64,000 bases of DNA from Zeugodacus cucurbitae. Lineage: Eukaryota; Arthropoda; Insecta; Diptera; Tephritidae. The notes below the pieces were generated by a model. That model made no database searches. It was not told the origin of the DNA and saw nothing but the letters and a program-made list of their open reading frames with translations. The first letter of the stretch is position 1. Each line of letters starts with the position of its first letter. Location: contig NC_071670.1 in assembly GCF_028554725.1 (NCBI RefSeq), positions 59,143,501 to 59,207,500 on the forward strand. Direction: 5' to 3'. A program made the position numbers and the translations under genes. Positions 1 to 11,131 of this stretch are shown in pieces.

Positions 1-154
1 CCAGAGTAAATATTGAATTAAATGTTATGGAAGTAATCTAGAGACTTCATTGTGATCTATAAATCACTAATATTTTTCTAGTTCCATGCAAATTATACTT
101 TATTCGATTGGTTTTTATGGAGGTTTTTCAATTCAGATTTTCAGGTATTACTAG

Positions 155-700
155 ACGACATAGTTAGGTTAGGTTAGGTTTGTAGGCAGATCTCTGCAAA
201 TACAGAAGATCTCACTTAGACAGTTTTGAGCGCTGTCCGCTGTAATACCAATAAACTCCTAATGGATCAAAAACCCTTAAGATTCAGTAAAACGCTTGGA
301 ATCTGTTACGAATTTCTTAAGTCGGCTAATTTCGATTCTAGCCAATTCGCTAGGATCGCCGAAAGTGGACCTTCCGAGGTGTTTCAACCTCAGTCTGGCA
401 AAAGCTGGACAGTGGAGGAGGAAATGCTTAGACGATTCCATCTCGCCTTCCTCCATAAGGCTTTGGCAGCTTGCATCTGCCAAGATCCCAAGTCTCAACG
501 CAATGTCCAGTAAGCACACCGATGCTAAGAAAAAGCAGTTCAAAGGATCTTTTAAGTTCCACAGCTCGGCAAAAGGACCTCGCCACTGCACAGATGCTGG
601 TTGTTGACCAGCGTTTGGCGAGCTCATGCGTGGTCTGCATTTCCAGCGATCTCGCGCAGATGGACTATAGACTACCAACCCGCTCCCATTCCGACGTCGG
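155..700 (-). mobile_element. 3' end of an RNase H-bearing (I-type) LINE, degraded
   Basis: Read on the minus strand, the segment encodes the C-terminus typical of I-like LINE polyproteins. It includes ALRLGILADASCQSL, then EEGEMESSKHFLLHCPAF, a CxxC...H...C knuckle-like motif (first Cys pair partly lost), and ARLRLKHLG. It is followed by about 100 bp of 3' UTR and a CCTAA-type tail (three TTAGG units at 164-178 on the plus strand). Upstream the frame is disrupted. It lies downstream of furrowed exon 2, probably in the next intron. Confidence 0.6.
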
Positions 701-1087
701 CGTAGTAGTTTCTCTCAATATTTTTCTAAATATCTGCGCTGAGGGTCTCCGATCATGTTAATTTTAGTAAAATCTTTAAGCGGACTCGATAAATATATCA
801 AGTAAACACTGAGGCCTTCGGGACGCAGACTTTATGATATATAGTAAATATTTTCGGCAGCTAATAATGATCATAAGATCTTGCCGTGACGAAGGAGGGC
901 TTTATGTAGAATCCAGGTTAGAAATGAGATACAAAAAACGATCTAGTAAGAAAGCCGTATGATATAACAAGTTTCTGATCTCAGTAAGTTTGACCAGACT
1001 CAGTAGTTTTTACAAATCATTTGAAACATCTCTAAATATCGATATTATATATAATGAATTACAAATTTTTGCATAGTTATCTCTTAC

Positions 1088-1350
1088 CTTATTCCCCGGA
1101 TTACCATCGTTGGCGTAATTCGCCGGCCCCGCACGTGTGTACGAACTCTGATTGACAGGCTTACGGTAAGCAACATTCGTACCACAAAATGGCAATTCAC
1201 GCTCCCAACCAGTCCTCGGATCACATCTGATGGATCGTGGGCCGAAGAGCTCATAACCTGAATCGCAATCGTATTTGGCCTCAATGAAACCCACATCACC
1301 GGAGATGGTCTGTACTTTGGCATTAAGCGGCACGGCAGGTTGGCCACAAA
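1088..1350 (-). CDS. fw: furrowed exon 2: sushi/CCP domain and start of the next domain
   Basis: This is an internal coding exon of 263 nt. The acceptor TTACAG ends at 1351 and the donor AAG|GTAAGA begins at 1087. It enters in phase 1 (two bases complete a codon) and leaves in phase 0. The translation starts CGQPAVPLNAKV and holds a full sushi/CCP module with four cysteines (CGQ, YDC, IRC, PFCG) and the usual late Trp (TGWERE). It then runs into NVAYRKPVNQSS and GPANYANDG, the start of a fucolectin/F5-8C-like domain. A sushi module followed by this lectin-type domain matches my memory of Drosophila Furrowed, a selectin-like membrane adhesion protein with C-type lectin and many sushi domains, which has been linked to planar polarity with Frizzled and to eye and bristle form. 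The gene continues beyond the left edge. The assignment rests on recognition and was not searched. Confidence 0.85.
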
Positions 1351-2689
1351 CTGTAAGTACAACAATAACAATAATGAAAATTTTATATAAATAAATGCGC
1401 TTAAAGTAGCGGTAAACTAGTTGGAAATGATAAATATTTATTTAATAAATGTGAGTGTATGTGTATGCTAACTTGCTAGGCGTGATTTGCTAAATTAGAA
1501 AAGTGTCAACGCGCACAAACCAAAAAGAAAAAAATCGAAAAACTAAACCAGGTTGCAGTTCGATAACACTTGGTCGCTAAGTAGTTAGCAAACAAGCGCT
1601 ATTTTTAAGCTTTAACGCTTTGCAAACAACAACAACAATACAATAAAAGTAAAGCTTTGTATTTCATATAAACGGATAAAGCCAACTGACAGGCTGACAG
1701 CCAAAGCTTGTGACTGCGTCTGTTAATTAACCATAATTACTTAACAATATTTTCACAATTCTTTGATATTTTTCAAAACAAATTTCATATCATTGCAATT
1801 GACAAGCGAAATAATACACGGAGCTTTCTTAGAAATTCATGAAAAAATATCTAAAAAAATTAAAAAAAAAAATTGAGAAAATCGTTTTTCTTTCTTCTAT
1901 GCTTATAAGTATATTACCGTAATAATTCCACTGATAGTCAGTAAGGTACATAAGTATGTTATTTGTACATACTATATCCACATAAGGTATACAACAACAC
2001 ATTAATTTGTCTTGTCAACACAGAGATATGTAGGCTTTTCTACCGTTTGGGTTATTGAACTGTCACGCAACATTTCTTACTGAACTACTACTATTTGTTT
2101 TTGTTGTTTCAGTCTGCTACGGTAAAAAAGCAAAAAAAACTGTTAGAGATGCCGGTTGACTTTGTCAACTACATGCTGCATCCGTCTCATCAACTAGGCG
2201 AGCAACAACAAGACTCTTCATACATATATACGCATACACCTACATAGGCATTCCTAAGCTCTCTATATACATATATAAGTATATATACATTTGTCAACTA
2301 TGTATGTACTCGTATGTTTTATATGCACCTCCACCGCAAACTTTTTTGCATTTTGCTCGCATTGTTTTACCAACGTTTTTTTGTTATTGCTCAACAGCTG
2401 CGTATAATCTATGCATGAGCTTCTATTTATGAACTGCACTGTGAGTGTACATACATAAGTGTGTGTGTGGGCTGCAGATTTAGTGCATTCGTTCGTTTGT
2501 AGGGGGCGTAAGTAATATACATAAGTGTAAGTATGTATTTCCAGTCCACAAGTGTTAGCGGCGTTGTTCATATGCCTTTTTAGTATGGCTTAATGCCGTT
2601 ATTTCATAAATCAAACGAATTTTGCCGTTGTTCATAAACGCTTTTGTTTATTGAATTTTGTACTACAGAGACTTTGTAGTGGCGTGGTT
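1351..2689. other. intronic non-coding DNA
   Basis: AT-rich intron sequence with short CAA-type and TA-rich simple repeats and CATA/TATG-rich stretches at 2220-2300. I see no coding or RNA gene. Confidence 0.6.
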
Positions 2690-3175
2690 CAAAAAATTTC
2701 ATGATATACATTGAAGAAATTTTATGCTATAAATTTTGAAAAAAATATTATGATAAAATTTTAAAAACTTTTATGCTATAAATTTTGAAAAAATATTATG
2801 ATATAATTTCAAAAACTTTTATGCTATAAAATTTTGAAAAAAAATATTATGATATAATTTCAAAAACTTTTATGCTATAATTTTTTAAAAAAATATTATG
2901 TTATAATTTCAAAAACTTTTATGCTTTAAATTTTGAAAAAAATATTATGATAATAATTTTTTATTTTTGAAAAAAATATAATATGATGATATAGTTTCAA
3001 AAACTTTTATACTTAAAATTTTGAAAAAAAAAATATTATGATATAATTTCAAAAGCTTTTTTGCTATAAATTTTGAAAAAATATGATGATATAATTTCAA
3101 AAACTTTTATACTATAAATTTAAAAAAAAAATATTATGATATAAATTTGATAAAAGTATGCTATAAATGTGATTT
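2690..3175. repeat. AT-rich tandem repeat, about 9 units of about 50 bp
   Basis: The core CTTTTATGCTATAAATTTTG, followed by an A-run and ATATTATGATATAATTTC, recurs roughly every 46-58 bp. Unit cores lie near 2720, 2768, 2816, 2866, 2915, 3002, 3055, 3105 and 3150. Unit lengths vary mainly by the length of the A-run, and the outer units are the most diverged. Confidence 0.85.
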
Positions 3176-3379
3176 ATAAGGATAATGACAAAGTAAAAAA
3201 TTTATACAAAGAAGTACATACACAAATATGTAATGACAGAAACTTGTTTTGATAAATTTATTTGACTTGACATGAAATAGAGTTCGCGTTTCTCAAAAAC
3301 TATTTTTATATGAGTAGTTTAAGAAAATTCCATATTTTCGAAAAATTTTGAAGCAAAGTTGTCACCAAATATTATTATT

Positions 3380-3510
3380 AACCCATACGATTACCCTCCT
3401 CCCGCCCAACCGACGCGTGGGGCGCAGTCCGCATACGAGCGGAATTTGCCGAGTCTAGAAAGGCAAGAGATTTTTAAGCGTCCGGTTCTCAAACTGCTAA
3501 GCTACAGAAA
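3380..3510. other. GC-richer patch of unknown origin
   Basis: The patch stands out from its AT-rich surroundings and contains CTCCTCCCGCCC, GACGCGTGGGGC and GAGCGGAATTTGCC. It abuts the 3' side of the minus-strand LINE, so it could be LINE 3' UTR or a fragment of another element. No reading frame was recognised. Confidence 0.35.
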
Positions 3511-3518
3511 CAAACATT

Positions 3519-5035
3519 TCAACAGCTGAGAATTAAAAATTTATAAAAACAAAAAGTTAAAAATTTCTGAATATTACTTATTAAGGGAAGACAAAATAGT
3601 TTTTTTATGCTAAATATTGAGTCAGATGGATCAAATGTGCTGGAATGCGAATTAAAATCATGACATATTCGGCAGAATGGTTCATTTAACTCAAAATTTG
3701 TTCTAGACGATTTTAGAAATAATGGTCTAAACTGCCTGGATGAACGCAATGGAACATTAAACTTAATATCAGACAAAAGGAATGCACTACAAACTAAACC
3801 ATTCAGAAGTTTTACTAGGAAAATTATACCAAGCATTTCTCTGCGACTAGTGAGTGTGGGAAGATTTATAAGTAACTAAATTATTTAAATCCAATTGCAA
3901 CTCAGTCCTTTCGTTATGAGAAGTATATGATTTAAAAAGTTTTACATCATCCGCATATAATAAAATTTCTGAAAACTTAATTACTGAAGGTATATCATTG
4001 ATGAACAACAAGAACAGAATCGGGCCGAGATGACTACCCTGTGGAACCCCTGAAGTGACACTAATTGAATCGGATAATGTATTATTAAATAAAACTTGTT
4101 GTTTTCTGTTAGTAAGATATGAGGATACCCATTCAAGAAGTCTTGGTTGAAAACCAAGAAGATTCAGTTTTTGCAAAAGAATTGAGTGGTTTACTCTATC
4201 GAATGCTTTACTAAAGTCTGTATATATAACATCAGTATTCTTATTATCTCTAAAACCCATTACTAAAAACACATGGTTTACAAATTCAAGCAAGTTTGTT
4301 ACTGTAGATTTCACTTTACAAAATCCATGCTGAGAGAATGAAATTAAAGAAGAGATTAAGAAAGTTATTTGGTCAGTGACAATAGCTTCAAAAAGTTTGG
4401 GTATAGCTGACATTTTAGCTATACCCCTATAGTTCTCAACAGATGATCTAACTCCACTTTTATGCAAAGGTAATATAAAAGAGTTTTTCCACATTGACGG
4501 AAAAATACCTTGTTTAAGAGATAGGTTAAAAAGCTTAGTTAAGGGCAGATAGATATATTTTGCGCAATTTTTAAGAAAGCTTGAGGGAATCATATCAGGG
4601 CCATATTTAAACGAATTTTTTAACGTAACTAAATAATTTAACACATCTGTTTTAGAAATAATTGGTGTATTAATTACAGTACTCGGACATAACACTTGAT
4701 GATATGGCACATTCATAGGGTAGTTTGAACAATAATTGGATTTGAAGAATTCTGCAAACATATTAGAAATAATATAATTGTCACATGACATTGTTGATTT
4801 ATATTTTATCGCGGACGGAAAATTTGAAATCCTGCGTTTGGAGTTAACGAAACCATAAAACAATTTCGGATTACGAATAATATTATTTTTTACTTTGATT
4901 ATGTAGTTTTTATAACATTTTTTGTTAAGTTCCTCAAACTGACGACACAATTTAGAATATTTTAAATAGTCAACAAGAGCTCCAGTTCTTTTATAAAGTT
5001 TAAAAGCACGAGCTTTTTTATTAGTGTTTTAATAG
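3519..5035 (-). pseudogene. CR1/Jockey-group LINE reverse transcriptase, 5'-truncated, internally deleted
   Basis: The reverse transcriptase region reads openly from about 5025 to 3847. It has the palm motifs YTDFSKAFDRVNH (A), SGVPQGSHLGPILFLLFINDI-like (B) and LLYADDVKLF (C), with upstream ENYRG and QHGF blocks. At about 3865 the frame passes from LDLNNLVTYKSS straight to a different frame carrying LPTLTSRREMLG, the conserved block near the C-terminus of these LINEs. The segment normally between the catalytic domain and this block is therefore missing. The endonuclease half is also absent. The element is dead. The clade call (CR1/Jockey group) comes from motif style only. Confidence 0.8.
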
Positions 5036-5068
5036 TGTTTAAATTTATAATATATATTTAAATGTACA

Positions 5069-5429
5069 TGTAAAAAAATATAAAGAATTTTTTGCAATTC
5101 GAACTAAAACGCTAGTTTTGAATTAATTTATATTAATTTATTATTTTAATTTAAATTAATTAACAATTAGTTCTGAGAATTAAAAAATTTACTTTACACT
5201 CTACCCTCTAATGCGATAATGCCGATCTGTTAGCAACGGCTCCCGCTTTTGCCTATTTATTCCTTCTTTGCTAACTGATCTTCTGATTGCCCCCGTTTCT
5301 CCAAATCGACCAATCAAAATTCGCCACGATAGCAATAAGCGCGTATGTAATTAGGACATACGTAAGTAATTAGGAAAAAACGTAACTAATTAGGATTACG
5401 TTAATGATGCTGCCATATCGTTCGTAACA
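5069..5429 (-). repeat. 3' LTR of the BEL element
   Basis: 361 bp, same sequence as the LTR at 11132-11492 by eye. It is preceded in coding sense by the G-rich purine tract and contains the last codons and stop of the polyprotein. The left flank is the TSD copy GTACA. Confidence 0.92.
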
Positions 5430-8400
5430 CTCCCCCCCGGTATATCCTGTTGATCAGGGTGTACCAAACTCATCAAATCTAGAACGGCTATTTTGGCAGC
5501 TGGTCTCTCAAAGATGCCGCAAGAGGTCTTCAGAGTAGCGCTTCTGACTTTTCCATCATCACTTTTTCGTACCTGAATCACTCTGCCTTTAGGCCAGCAG
5601 TTTCTTGGACTATTGGGGTCAACGATGTACCCAATATCACCGATTTGAATAGGCTTTACATCCGAAAACCATTTGGTTCGCCTGGTTATGGTGGGTAGAT
5701 ACTCCAAAATCCAGCGTCTCCAGAATGCATCGGCTAGTTGCTGTGATGTTCGCCAGTTACGACGCATTAAAGTGGTCTCAGTAACTGGTTCTGCGATTGG
5801 CTTAACACCACTTGAGCTACCTAGCAGGAAATAGTTAGGCGTGAGTGCTTCCTCCTCTTCGTGGTCGATGGGGATGTAAGTTAATGGACGAGAGTTAATA
5901 GTCATTTCGACCTCCATTAAGACTGCACGAAGTAGTTCGTCACTTGGACGGTTAGTTGTCAGAATTTGTTTCAGTATCTGCTTTACTGACCGGACCAACC
6001 GCTCCCAGGCTCCACCCATGTGGGGCGAAGCGGGTGGTATAAAACGCCAATTAGTTGCAGCAGAGGTAAACGTCTTCGTTAGAAGATTTTTATCTAACAG
6101 TTCAAATGCTGATTTCAACTCCCTTTCAGCACCTTTGAAGTTTGTACCATTGTCACTCCATATTTCTAAAGGACTCCCTCGGCGGGCCATGAAATTACGT
6201 ATAGCTAAAATACAGGAGTCGGTTGATAGCGAGTATGCAATTTCGATGTGAACTGCTCTAGTTGTTAAACAGGTGAACAACACTCCGTATCTTTTCTCTG
6301 TACTCCTTTTAACCGTAACCAGGAGTGGGCCGAAGTAGTCAACGCCTACGTAGGAAAACGGTCGACTAAATGCTGAAGTCCGGGCTGGAGGTAGACAGGC
6401 CATCATAGGTGGTCGAGGTTGAGATGATTTGTTTTTACAATACTGACAATTGCGTCGAATTTTATTGGCCAGTGTGCGAAGTTTTATAATCCAGTAGAAT
6501 TGCCTTATTTCGTTGATCACTGTTTCCAAGCTGCCATGATGATACTTTATATGAAAATAATTTATAATTAAATGCGTAACGTGATGATCTGAAGGCAACA
6601 ATACTTGGTCTGGCCGCCCATGTATCTTAACTCTACCGTTTATTCGTAAAACTCCGTAGTCATCCAGATAAGGTGATAGTTTGAAAATATTACTAGATTT
6701 GTCAATAACCTTTCCGGATTCTAAAGACTTGATAGAGTCTTTGAAGCTGTCATGCTGGACTTTTCTCCAAAGACAGCGCTCCGCTTTACGAAAATCTTCA
6801 CTATTTGGTGCATCACCAATGAATTGATTGTCTCGAATAACACTTAACCAAATCCGAGAGCAATACATAGTCATAGCGGTTCCACGAAGTAAACGGTTCC
6901 AAGTTGAAAATCTTGAAGGTTCTGGTACTACTTCAAGCTGTTCTAAGGTTGAGTTATGAATGCCGGTAAACTGCGGACGCAGCTCTTCAGTTGAAACACA
7001 TTGTGCTTCATCAGACATAAACCTCTTTTCATGCGAGAGGTATAAAAACGGTGGCCCCTTAAACCACCGACTGTCGTTCGAAAAGTCAGGATCACCATTC
7101 CATTTGGTAGCTTCATCAGCAACATTTTCTCCAGTTGGAACCCAGTGCCATTCCTTGACGTCAGTCAACTCTAGGATTTCACTAACTCGGAAGGCTACGA
7201 ACTGTTTATAACGGCGATGATCGGATTGTAGCCAAGCTAATACCGTACGTGAATCTGACCAAAAAACGCGTTTATCAATGTGGATAGAGTGCGATTCAAT
7301 TACATGTTTGGCGAGGCGAGCTCCTAAGAGAGCTGCTTTCAGTTCTAAACGAGGTATAGATACTAACTTAAGTGGGGCTACTCTTGTTTTACTAGCGACC
7401 ATTGTACAGTTAATTGTATCGCCGTATGAGTATCGAAGATAACACACTGCCGCATAACTGCTTTCGCTTGCATCAACAAATGTATGTAATGTAATTTGAG
7501 GAACTCCGTCAATCGTGGTTCTCATGTAGCATCGTGGGATTCTCAAACTCTCAATTTTTGGAATAAATTTAATCCATTTTAGCCACTTGGTAAATTGGTC
7601 ATCAGGAATTGGGACATCCCAGTCGCATCCAGCTCTCCATATCCCTTGTAAGATGACTTTGGCATATGTTACGTAGAATCCAATTAGCCCAAGAGGGTCG
7701 TATATAGTCATCACCAGGCTCAAGACCTCACGTTTAGTAGGTCGCCGTTGACATAGAAATATGTCAGAATTTCTGTACTTAGCGGATACACGAAAGGCGA
7801 AATGGTCGCTGGATGTAATCCACCACATGCCTAAAACCTTCTCAGTAGGCAGCTCATTATTAAGATCGAGAGATAGCGCATCTAATGGATGCTCATTTAG
7901 GGTAGTCAGTACTCGACTAGAGTTGGACAAAAAATTTCTTATATGAAAGCCCCCTAGCGAATGAATATGCCGAACGTCTTGTGCTAATCTTATAGCTTCT
8001 TCTTCAGTATCCACACTCACCAACATATCATCGACGTAGTGATTTTCGATTATACACTTTGAAGCATTAGGGTACTCCTGTTTGAATTCTTCACCATTCT
8101 TATTTTTGACATATTGTGCGCAGCTTGGTGAACATGTAGCCCCAAAGGTCATCACCGTCATGACAAACGTAGTTGGCTCATTAGCGTTTGGTTCATACCA
8201 AAGAAAGCGTTGGAAGTTCTGATCTTTTTTTCGGACACGAACTTGATGAAACATTTCAGCAATATCGGCAGTGATTGCAATTCGCTTTTGTCGAAACTTA
8301 AAGAGCACCTTGTGCAAAGGGGTGGTTAGATCGGGACCTTTCAGCAGCATGCTGTTTAGAGATATGCCATTTACCTTAGCAGCTGCGTCCCAGACTAATC

Positions 8401-11077
8401 GAATCTTTCCTGGTTTGTTGGGGTTGGTTACTGCAAAAATCGGCAAATACCAGTATTTTTTTACGGCAGCGTCCGATGGCCCTAAACGTCTGATGTACCC
8501 CTTCTGCATATAATCGTGAATCTTTTGGTTAAGAGTTTCAGCCAGTTTGTGGTCGCGTTGCATTTTTGTCCGTAGACATCGGGCCCGAAATAAGGCCATT
8601 GGAAGGCAATCGGGTATCTGGATGTCCGGAAGCTTCCACAATAAACTGGTCTCAAAATGACTTCCAATACGAATAGTATGGTTTTGTAATTGCTCCAAAG
8701 CAGCCTCGTCCTCCGTAGATATTATGACAACAGGTTTGGTTGACACACCCAAGTTGTCGAGGCAAATGTACGATTTGGTAATTTCAAGCAGTTCGGCTGT
8801 TGCCGAGCAATCACAAATATGGTAGACATGGTGTATGGTATCAACGTATGGGTCAGGCGTAAGACCTTTCAATGTCCATCCAAGTTTAGATTTTTCTGCA
8901 ATTGGTTCATTTTCTGCTCCATATAATGATTTTATAGGAGATCCTAATGTCGCGTTATTTAAGCCAATAAGCAGTTGCGGAATGGCGTTCGAATAGGATT
9001 GCAATGGCAACCCTTCCAAGTGTTTGAAATCGGACTGCAATTTGAAAGCGTTAAGCGATTGCGTAGGCAAATGAAGCTTCTTGACGGAGCGAACACCCTT
9101 AAGAGCAAATTTCTTATGCCCATTTGGAGCTGATATGCTTAGGTCGGCTACGACCGACTCGTTCTCATAACGATGTGTGTCACCAGTCCAACGTAGGCAG
9201 AGTGGTTGCGGTGTGCCTCTTACTTTCAGTCGTTTTAAAAGCTCATCATCGATGAGGGTAAGAGACGAACCATCATCTATGAAAGCGTATGTTGACACTC
9301 TACAATGGCCTGAGTGTAAAACTACTGGAAGTATTCGAAACAGAGTGCAACTCCCGGTTGAAATATGCGCATTTATATTGGCAGACTGCGCTCTGGATAA
9401 CACGTTGACGTTTTTTGATGATTTTTCAGCTACTGCTTGATTAAGGTTTAAGTTGTGGAGTAGCGGATGATGATTGTGAGTGCATCCATTAACGCTGCAA
9501 GGTTTAACGGCAATACATTTATTCGTTGCATGTTTTCTCAAACATCGATGACATAGTTTCGATTTTCGAACTACTTGCCACCTTTGACTTCGTGGCATTT
9601 CCTTGAAAGAGGTACAATTAAAGACTTCACCACAGTTTTCATCGCAAACGATACATCTTACCGAATTAAAATGATGATTAACTGTCCCGCGTTTACGCTC
9701 TCTTACCGATTCCTTCGGGACGATAACGCAGTTGGCCCCTTGAGCTAACTGGAATAGCCAATCGCTGAAGTTTTGTAGATTGCATACTGTCAGGGTTCGC
9801 TTATGCATGCCCCAGTATGCCGGTAGAAGCCCAGGTAATTTCGAAACCAACCGCTGTTCAAATTCGGGATTATTCAAATGACTAATCAGGCCAGATACTG
9901 ACATTGTTGCACAGATGTTTTGCACTTCTACAGCAAAGTCGACTATAGATTCCAGATGACTCTCTGATGGAGGAGGCAATTCGTAAATTTGTCGTTGCAA
10001 AACACTGATGATCAATTCTGGTCGTCCAAATCTCATTTGAAGCGTAGCCATAATTTGGTTCACGCATGAGGAGTGAAGTAGCAGATTTTTAACTGCCTTC
10101 CGCGCTGGACCTTCCAACGCCTGCCGCAGTCGTAACAGATTCTCTTCGTCAGAGAATCCACAAACATCTGTCGATTGATTATAAGCAGCATAAAACAACG
10201 GCCACTCGCTGGGTTTGCCATCATATTTGGGCAACTCTTTAGCAAGGCTGTTACGAGACGCCACCTGATCCCTGGTTAGCCGGCGATAAGCTGAGGCTCC
10301 AAAAGACAGGCTGTTAGCGTGTCCAGCTGTAGGCAAAGTTGTATGCGTTGGTTGCGGCGGAGGACATTCCGGAAATAATGTCGAGTTCTGTCGCAACTGT
10401 TGCTCTAACGACTGTATCCTGTCCAATAACGATTGAAGGATAGGTGCTTGTAGGTTACTTTCACCTCGTTGATCAGATGATGTTCTATTTGGGATATTGT
10501 TGTGCTGCGTAGGTCCACTATTACTTACAGAGTTTGCGATTGAAACGGCTCTATTAAAGGGCGCTACAAATTCTGGAGGTAACTGCAATATTTGTGATGG
10601 GAGAGGCGCCTGATCCCTCATCCCGGTTGAGACTCTAGGCATTGAGTATTCATCTATGTCATCTTCGAAACCCATTGCGTCTATGCGATCTAGGAAGCTG
10701 TGCTGTTCCCTCGGTAAAGCTTCCCGCTGACGTAGAATTTCACTCTGCTCACGTAGCAACTCAGCCCGGCGACGTAGCCCTTGAGGACCAATAGAATTTG
10801 CGGAGTGAACAGGAGTTGCGGGTTGGCTTCCATGAAAATGCATTTGTGGGCGTGATACCGTATGCACCCCATCGACACGTGGTGGAGCTCCATACGAGGT
10901 GCCCACGTTCAAATTCTCAGCGTGCATCACAGAGATTCCTTGTTCGGCAGGCCTTTCAGTAGAACTGCTTTCTTCCAAATTACTCACCATTGGGAAGCTT
11001 GTAGAAGCAGTGAGACTGGTAGCTCCAGCGAAGTTAGCTGGTACAGCGGACATCTCAGGATTGTTAGCACGCAACAT
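5396..11077 (-). CDS. BEL/Pao gag-pol polyprotein
   Basis: One frame of 1893 codons from the first ATG at 11077; a GTG four codons earlier is unlikely to be the start. The order is as follows. Gag has an Arg/Glu-rich helical stretch at about residues 105-135, the block LPKYDGKPSEWPLFY near 284, and Cys/His knuckles at about 475-541. The aspartic protease has FIDDGSSLTLID, with the catalytic Asp near 602. Reverse transcriptase has IRLVWDAAAK near 893 and YVDD near 1014. RNase H has FVDAS, RLEL and WSDS near 1202, 1245 and 1275. Integrase has an HHCC finger ending CQYC near 1544 and DDE residues in VDYFGP, WSDNGTN and AWERL near 1580, 1642 and 1692. All key residues are present, so the protein looks functional. 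Its last dozen codons lie within the 3' LTR. Confidence 0.95.
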   Translation of the reverse strand: MLRANNPEMSAVPANFAGATSLTASTSFPMVSNLEESSSTERPAEQGISVMHAENLNVGTSYGAPPRVDGVHTVSRPQMHFHGSQPATPVHSANSIGPQGLRRRAELLREQSEILRQREALPREQHSFLDRIDAMGFEDDIDEYSMPRVSTGMRDQAPLPSQILQLPPEFVAPFNRAVSIANSVSNSGPTQHNNIPNRTSSDQRGESNLQAPILQSLLDRIQSLEQQLRQNSTLFPECPPPQPTHTTLPTAGHANSLSFGASAYRRLTRDQVASRNSLAKELPKYDGKPSEWPLFYAAYNQSTDVCGFSDEENLLRLRQALEGPARKAVKNLLLHSSCVNQIMATLQMRFGRPELIISVLQRQIYELPPPSESHLESIVDFAVEVQNICATMSVSGLISHLNNPEFEQRLVSKLPGLLPAYWGMHKRTLTVCNLQNFSDWLFQLAQGANCVIVPKESVRERKRGTVNHHFNSVRCIVCDENCGEVFNCTSFKEMPRSQRWQVVRKSKLCHRCLRKHATNKCIAVKPCSVNGCTHNHHPLLHNLNLNQAVAEKSSKNVNVLSRAQSANINAHISTGSCTLFRILPVVLHSGHCRVSTYAFIDDGSSLTLIDDELLKRLKVRGTPQPLCLRWTGDTHRYENESVVADLSISAPNGHKKFALKGVRSVKKLHLPTQSLNAFKLQSDFKHLEGLPLQSYSNAIPQLLIGLNNATLGSPIKSLYGAENEPIAEKSKLGWTLKGLTPDPYVDTIHHVYHICDCSATAELLEITKSYICLDNLGVSTKPVVIISTEDEAALEQLQNHTIRIGSHFETSLLWKLPDIQIPDCLPMALFRARCLRTKMQRDHKLAETLNQKIHDYMQKGYIRRLGPSDAAVKKYWYLPIFAVTNPNKPGKIRLVWDAAAKVNGISLNSMLLKGPDLTTPLHKVLFKFRQKRIAITADIAEMFHQVRVRKKDQNFQRFLWYEPNANEPTTFVMTVMTFGATCSPSCAQYVKNKNGEEFKQEYPNASKCIIENHYVDDMLVSVDTEEEAIRLAQDVRHIHSLGGFHIRNFLSNSSRVLTTLNEHPLDALSLDLNNELPTEKVLGMWWITSSDHFAFRVSAKYRNSDIFLCQRRPTKREVLSLVMTIYDPLGLIGFYVTYAKVILQGIWRAGCDWDVPIPDDQFTKWLKWIKFIPKIESLRIPRCYMRTTIDGVPQITLHTFVDASESSYAAVCYLRYSYGDTINCTMVASKTRVAPLKLVSIPRLELKAALLGARLAKHVIESHSIHIDKRVFWSDSRTVLAWLQSDHRRYKQFVAFRVSEILELTDVKEWHWVPTGENVADEATKWNGDPDFSNDSRWFKGPPFLYLSHEKRFMSDEAQCVSTEELRPQFTGIHNSTLEQLEVVPEPSRFSTWNRLLRGTAMTMYCSRIWLSVIRDNQFIGDAPNSEDFRKAERCLWRKVQHDSFKDSIKSLESGKVIDKSSNIFKLSPYLDDYGVLRINGRVKIHGRPDQVLLPSDHHVTHLIINYFHIKYHHGSLETVINEIRQFYWIIKLRTLANKIRRNCQYCKNKSSQPRPPMMACLPPARTSAFSRPFSYVGVDYFGPLLVTVKRSTEKRYGVLFTCLTTRAVHIEIAYSLSTDSCILAIRNFMARRGSPLEIWSDNGTNFKGAERELKSAFELLDKNLLTKTFTSAATNWRFIPPASPHMGGAWERLVRSVKQILKQILTTNRPSDELLRAVLMEVEMTINSRPLTYIPIDHEEEEALTPNYFLLGSSSGVKPIAEPVTETTLMRRNWRTSQQLADAFWRRWILEYLPTITRRTKWFSDVKPIQIGDIGYIVDPNSPRNCWPKGRVIQVRKSDDGKVRSATLKTSCGIFERPAAKIAVLDLMSLVHPDQQDIPGGSVTNDMAASLT

Positions 11078-11131
11078 TATAATTTCCACTTCTATGGAAT
11101 GCGCGATGAGGGTAGAGTAAATTTTTTAAGA

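Noticed and set aside
2263..2571. 102-residue minus-strand frame
   Set aside because: Tyr/Thr/His-rich translation of TATG/CATA repeats; no start context or domain.
9177..10067. Antisense and shifted frames within the BEL polyprotein
   Set aside because: These are shadows of the long gag-pol frame.
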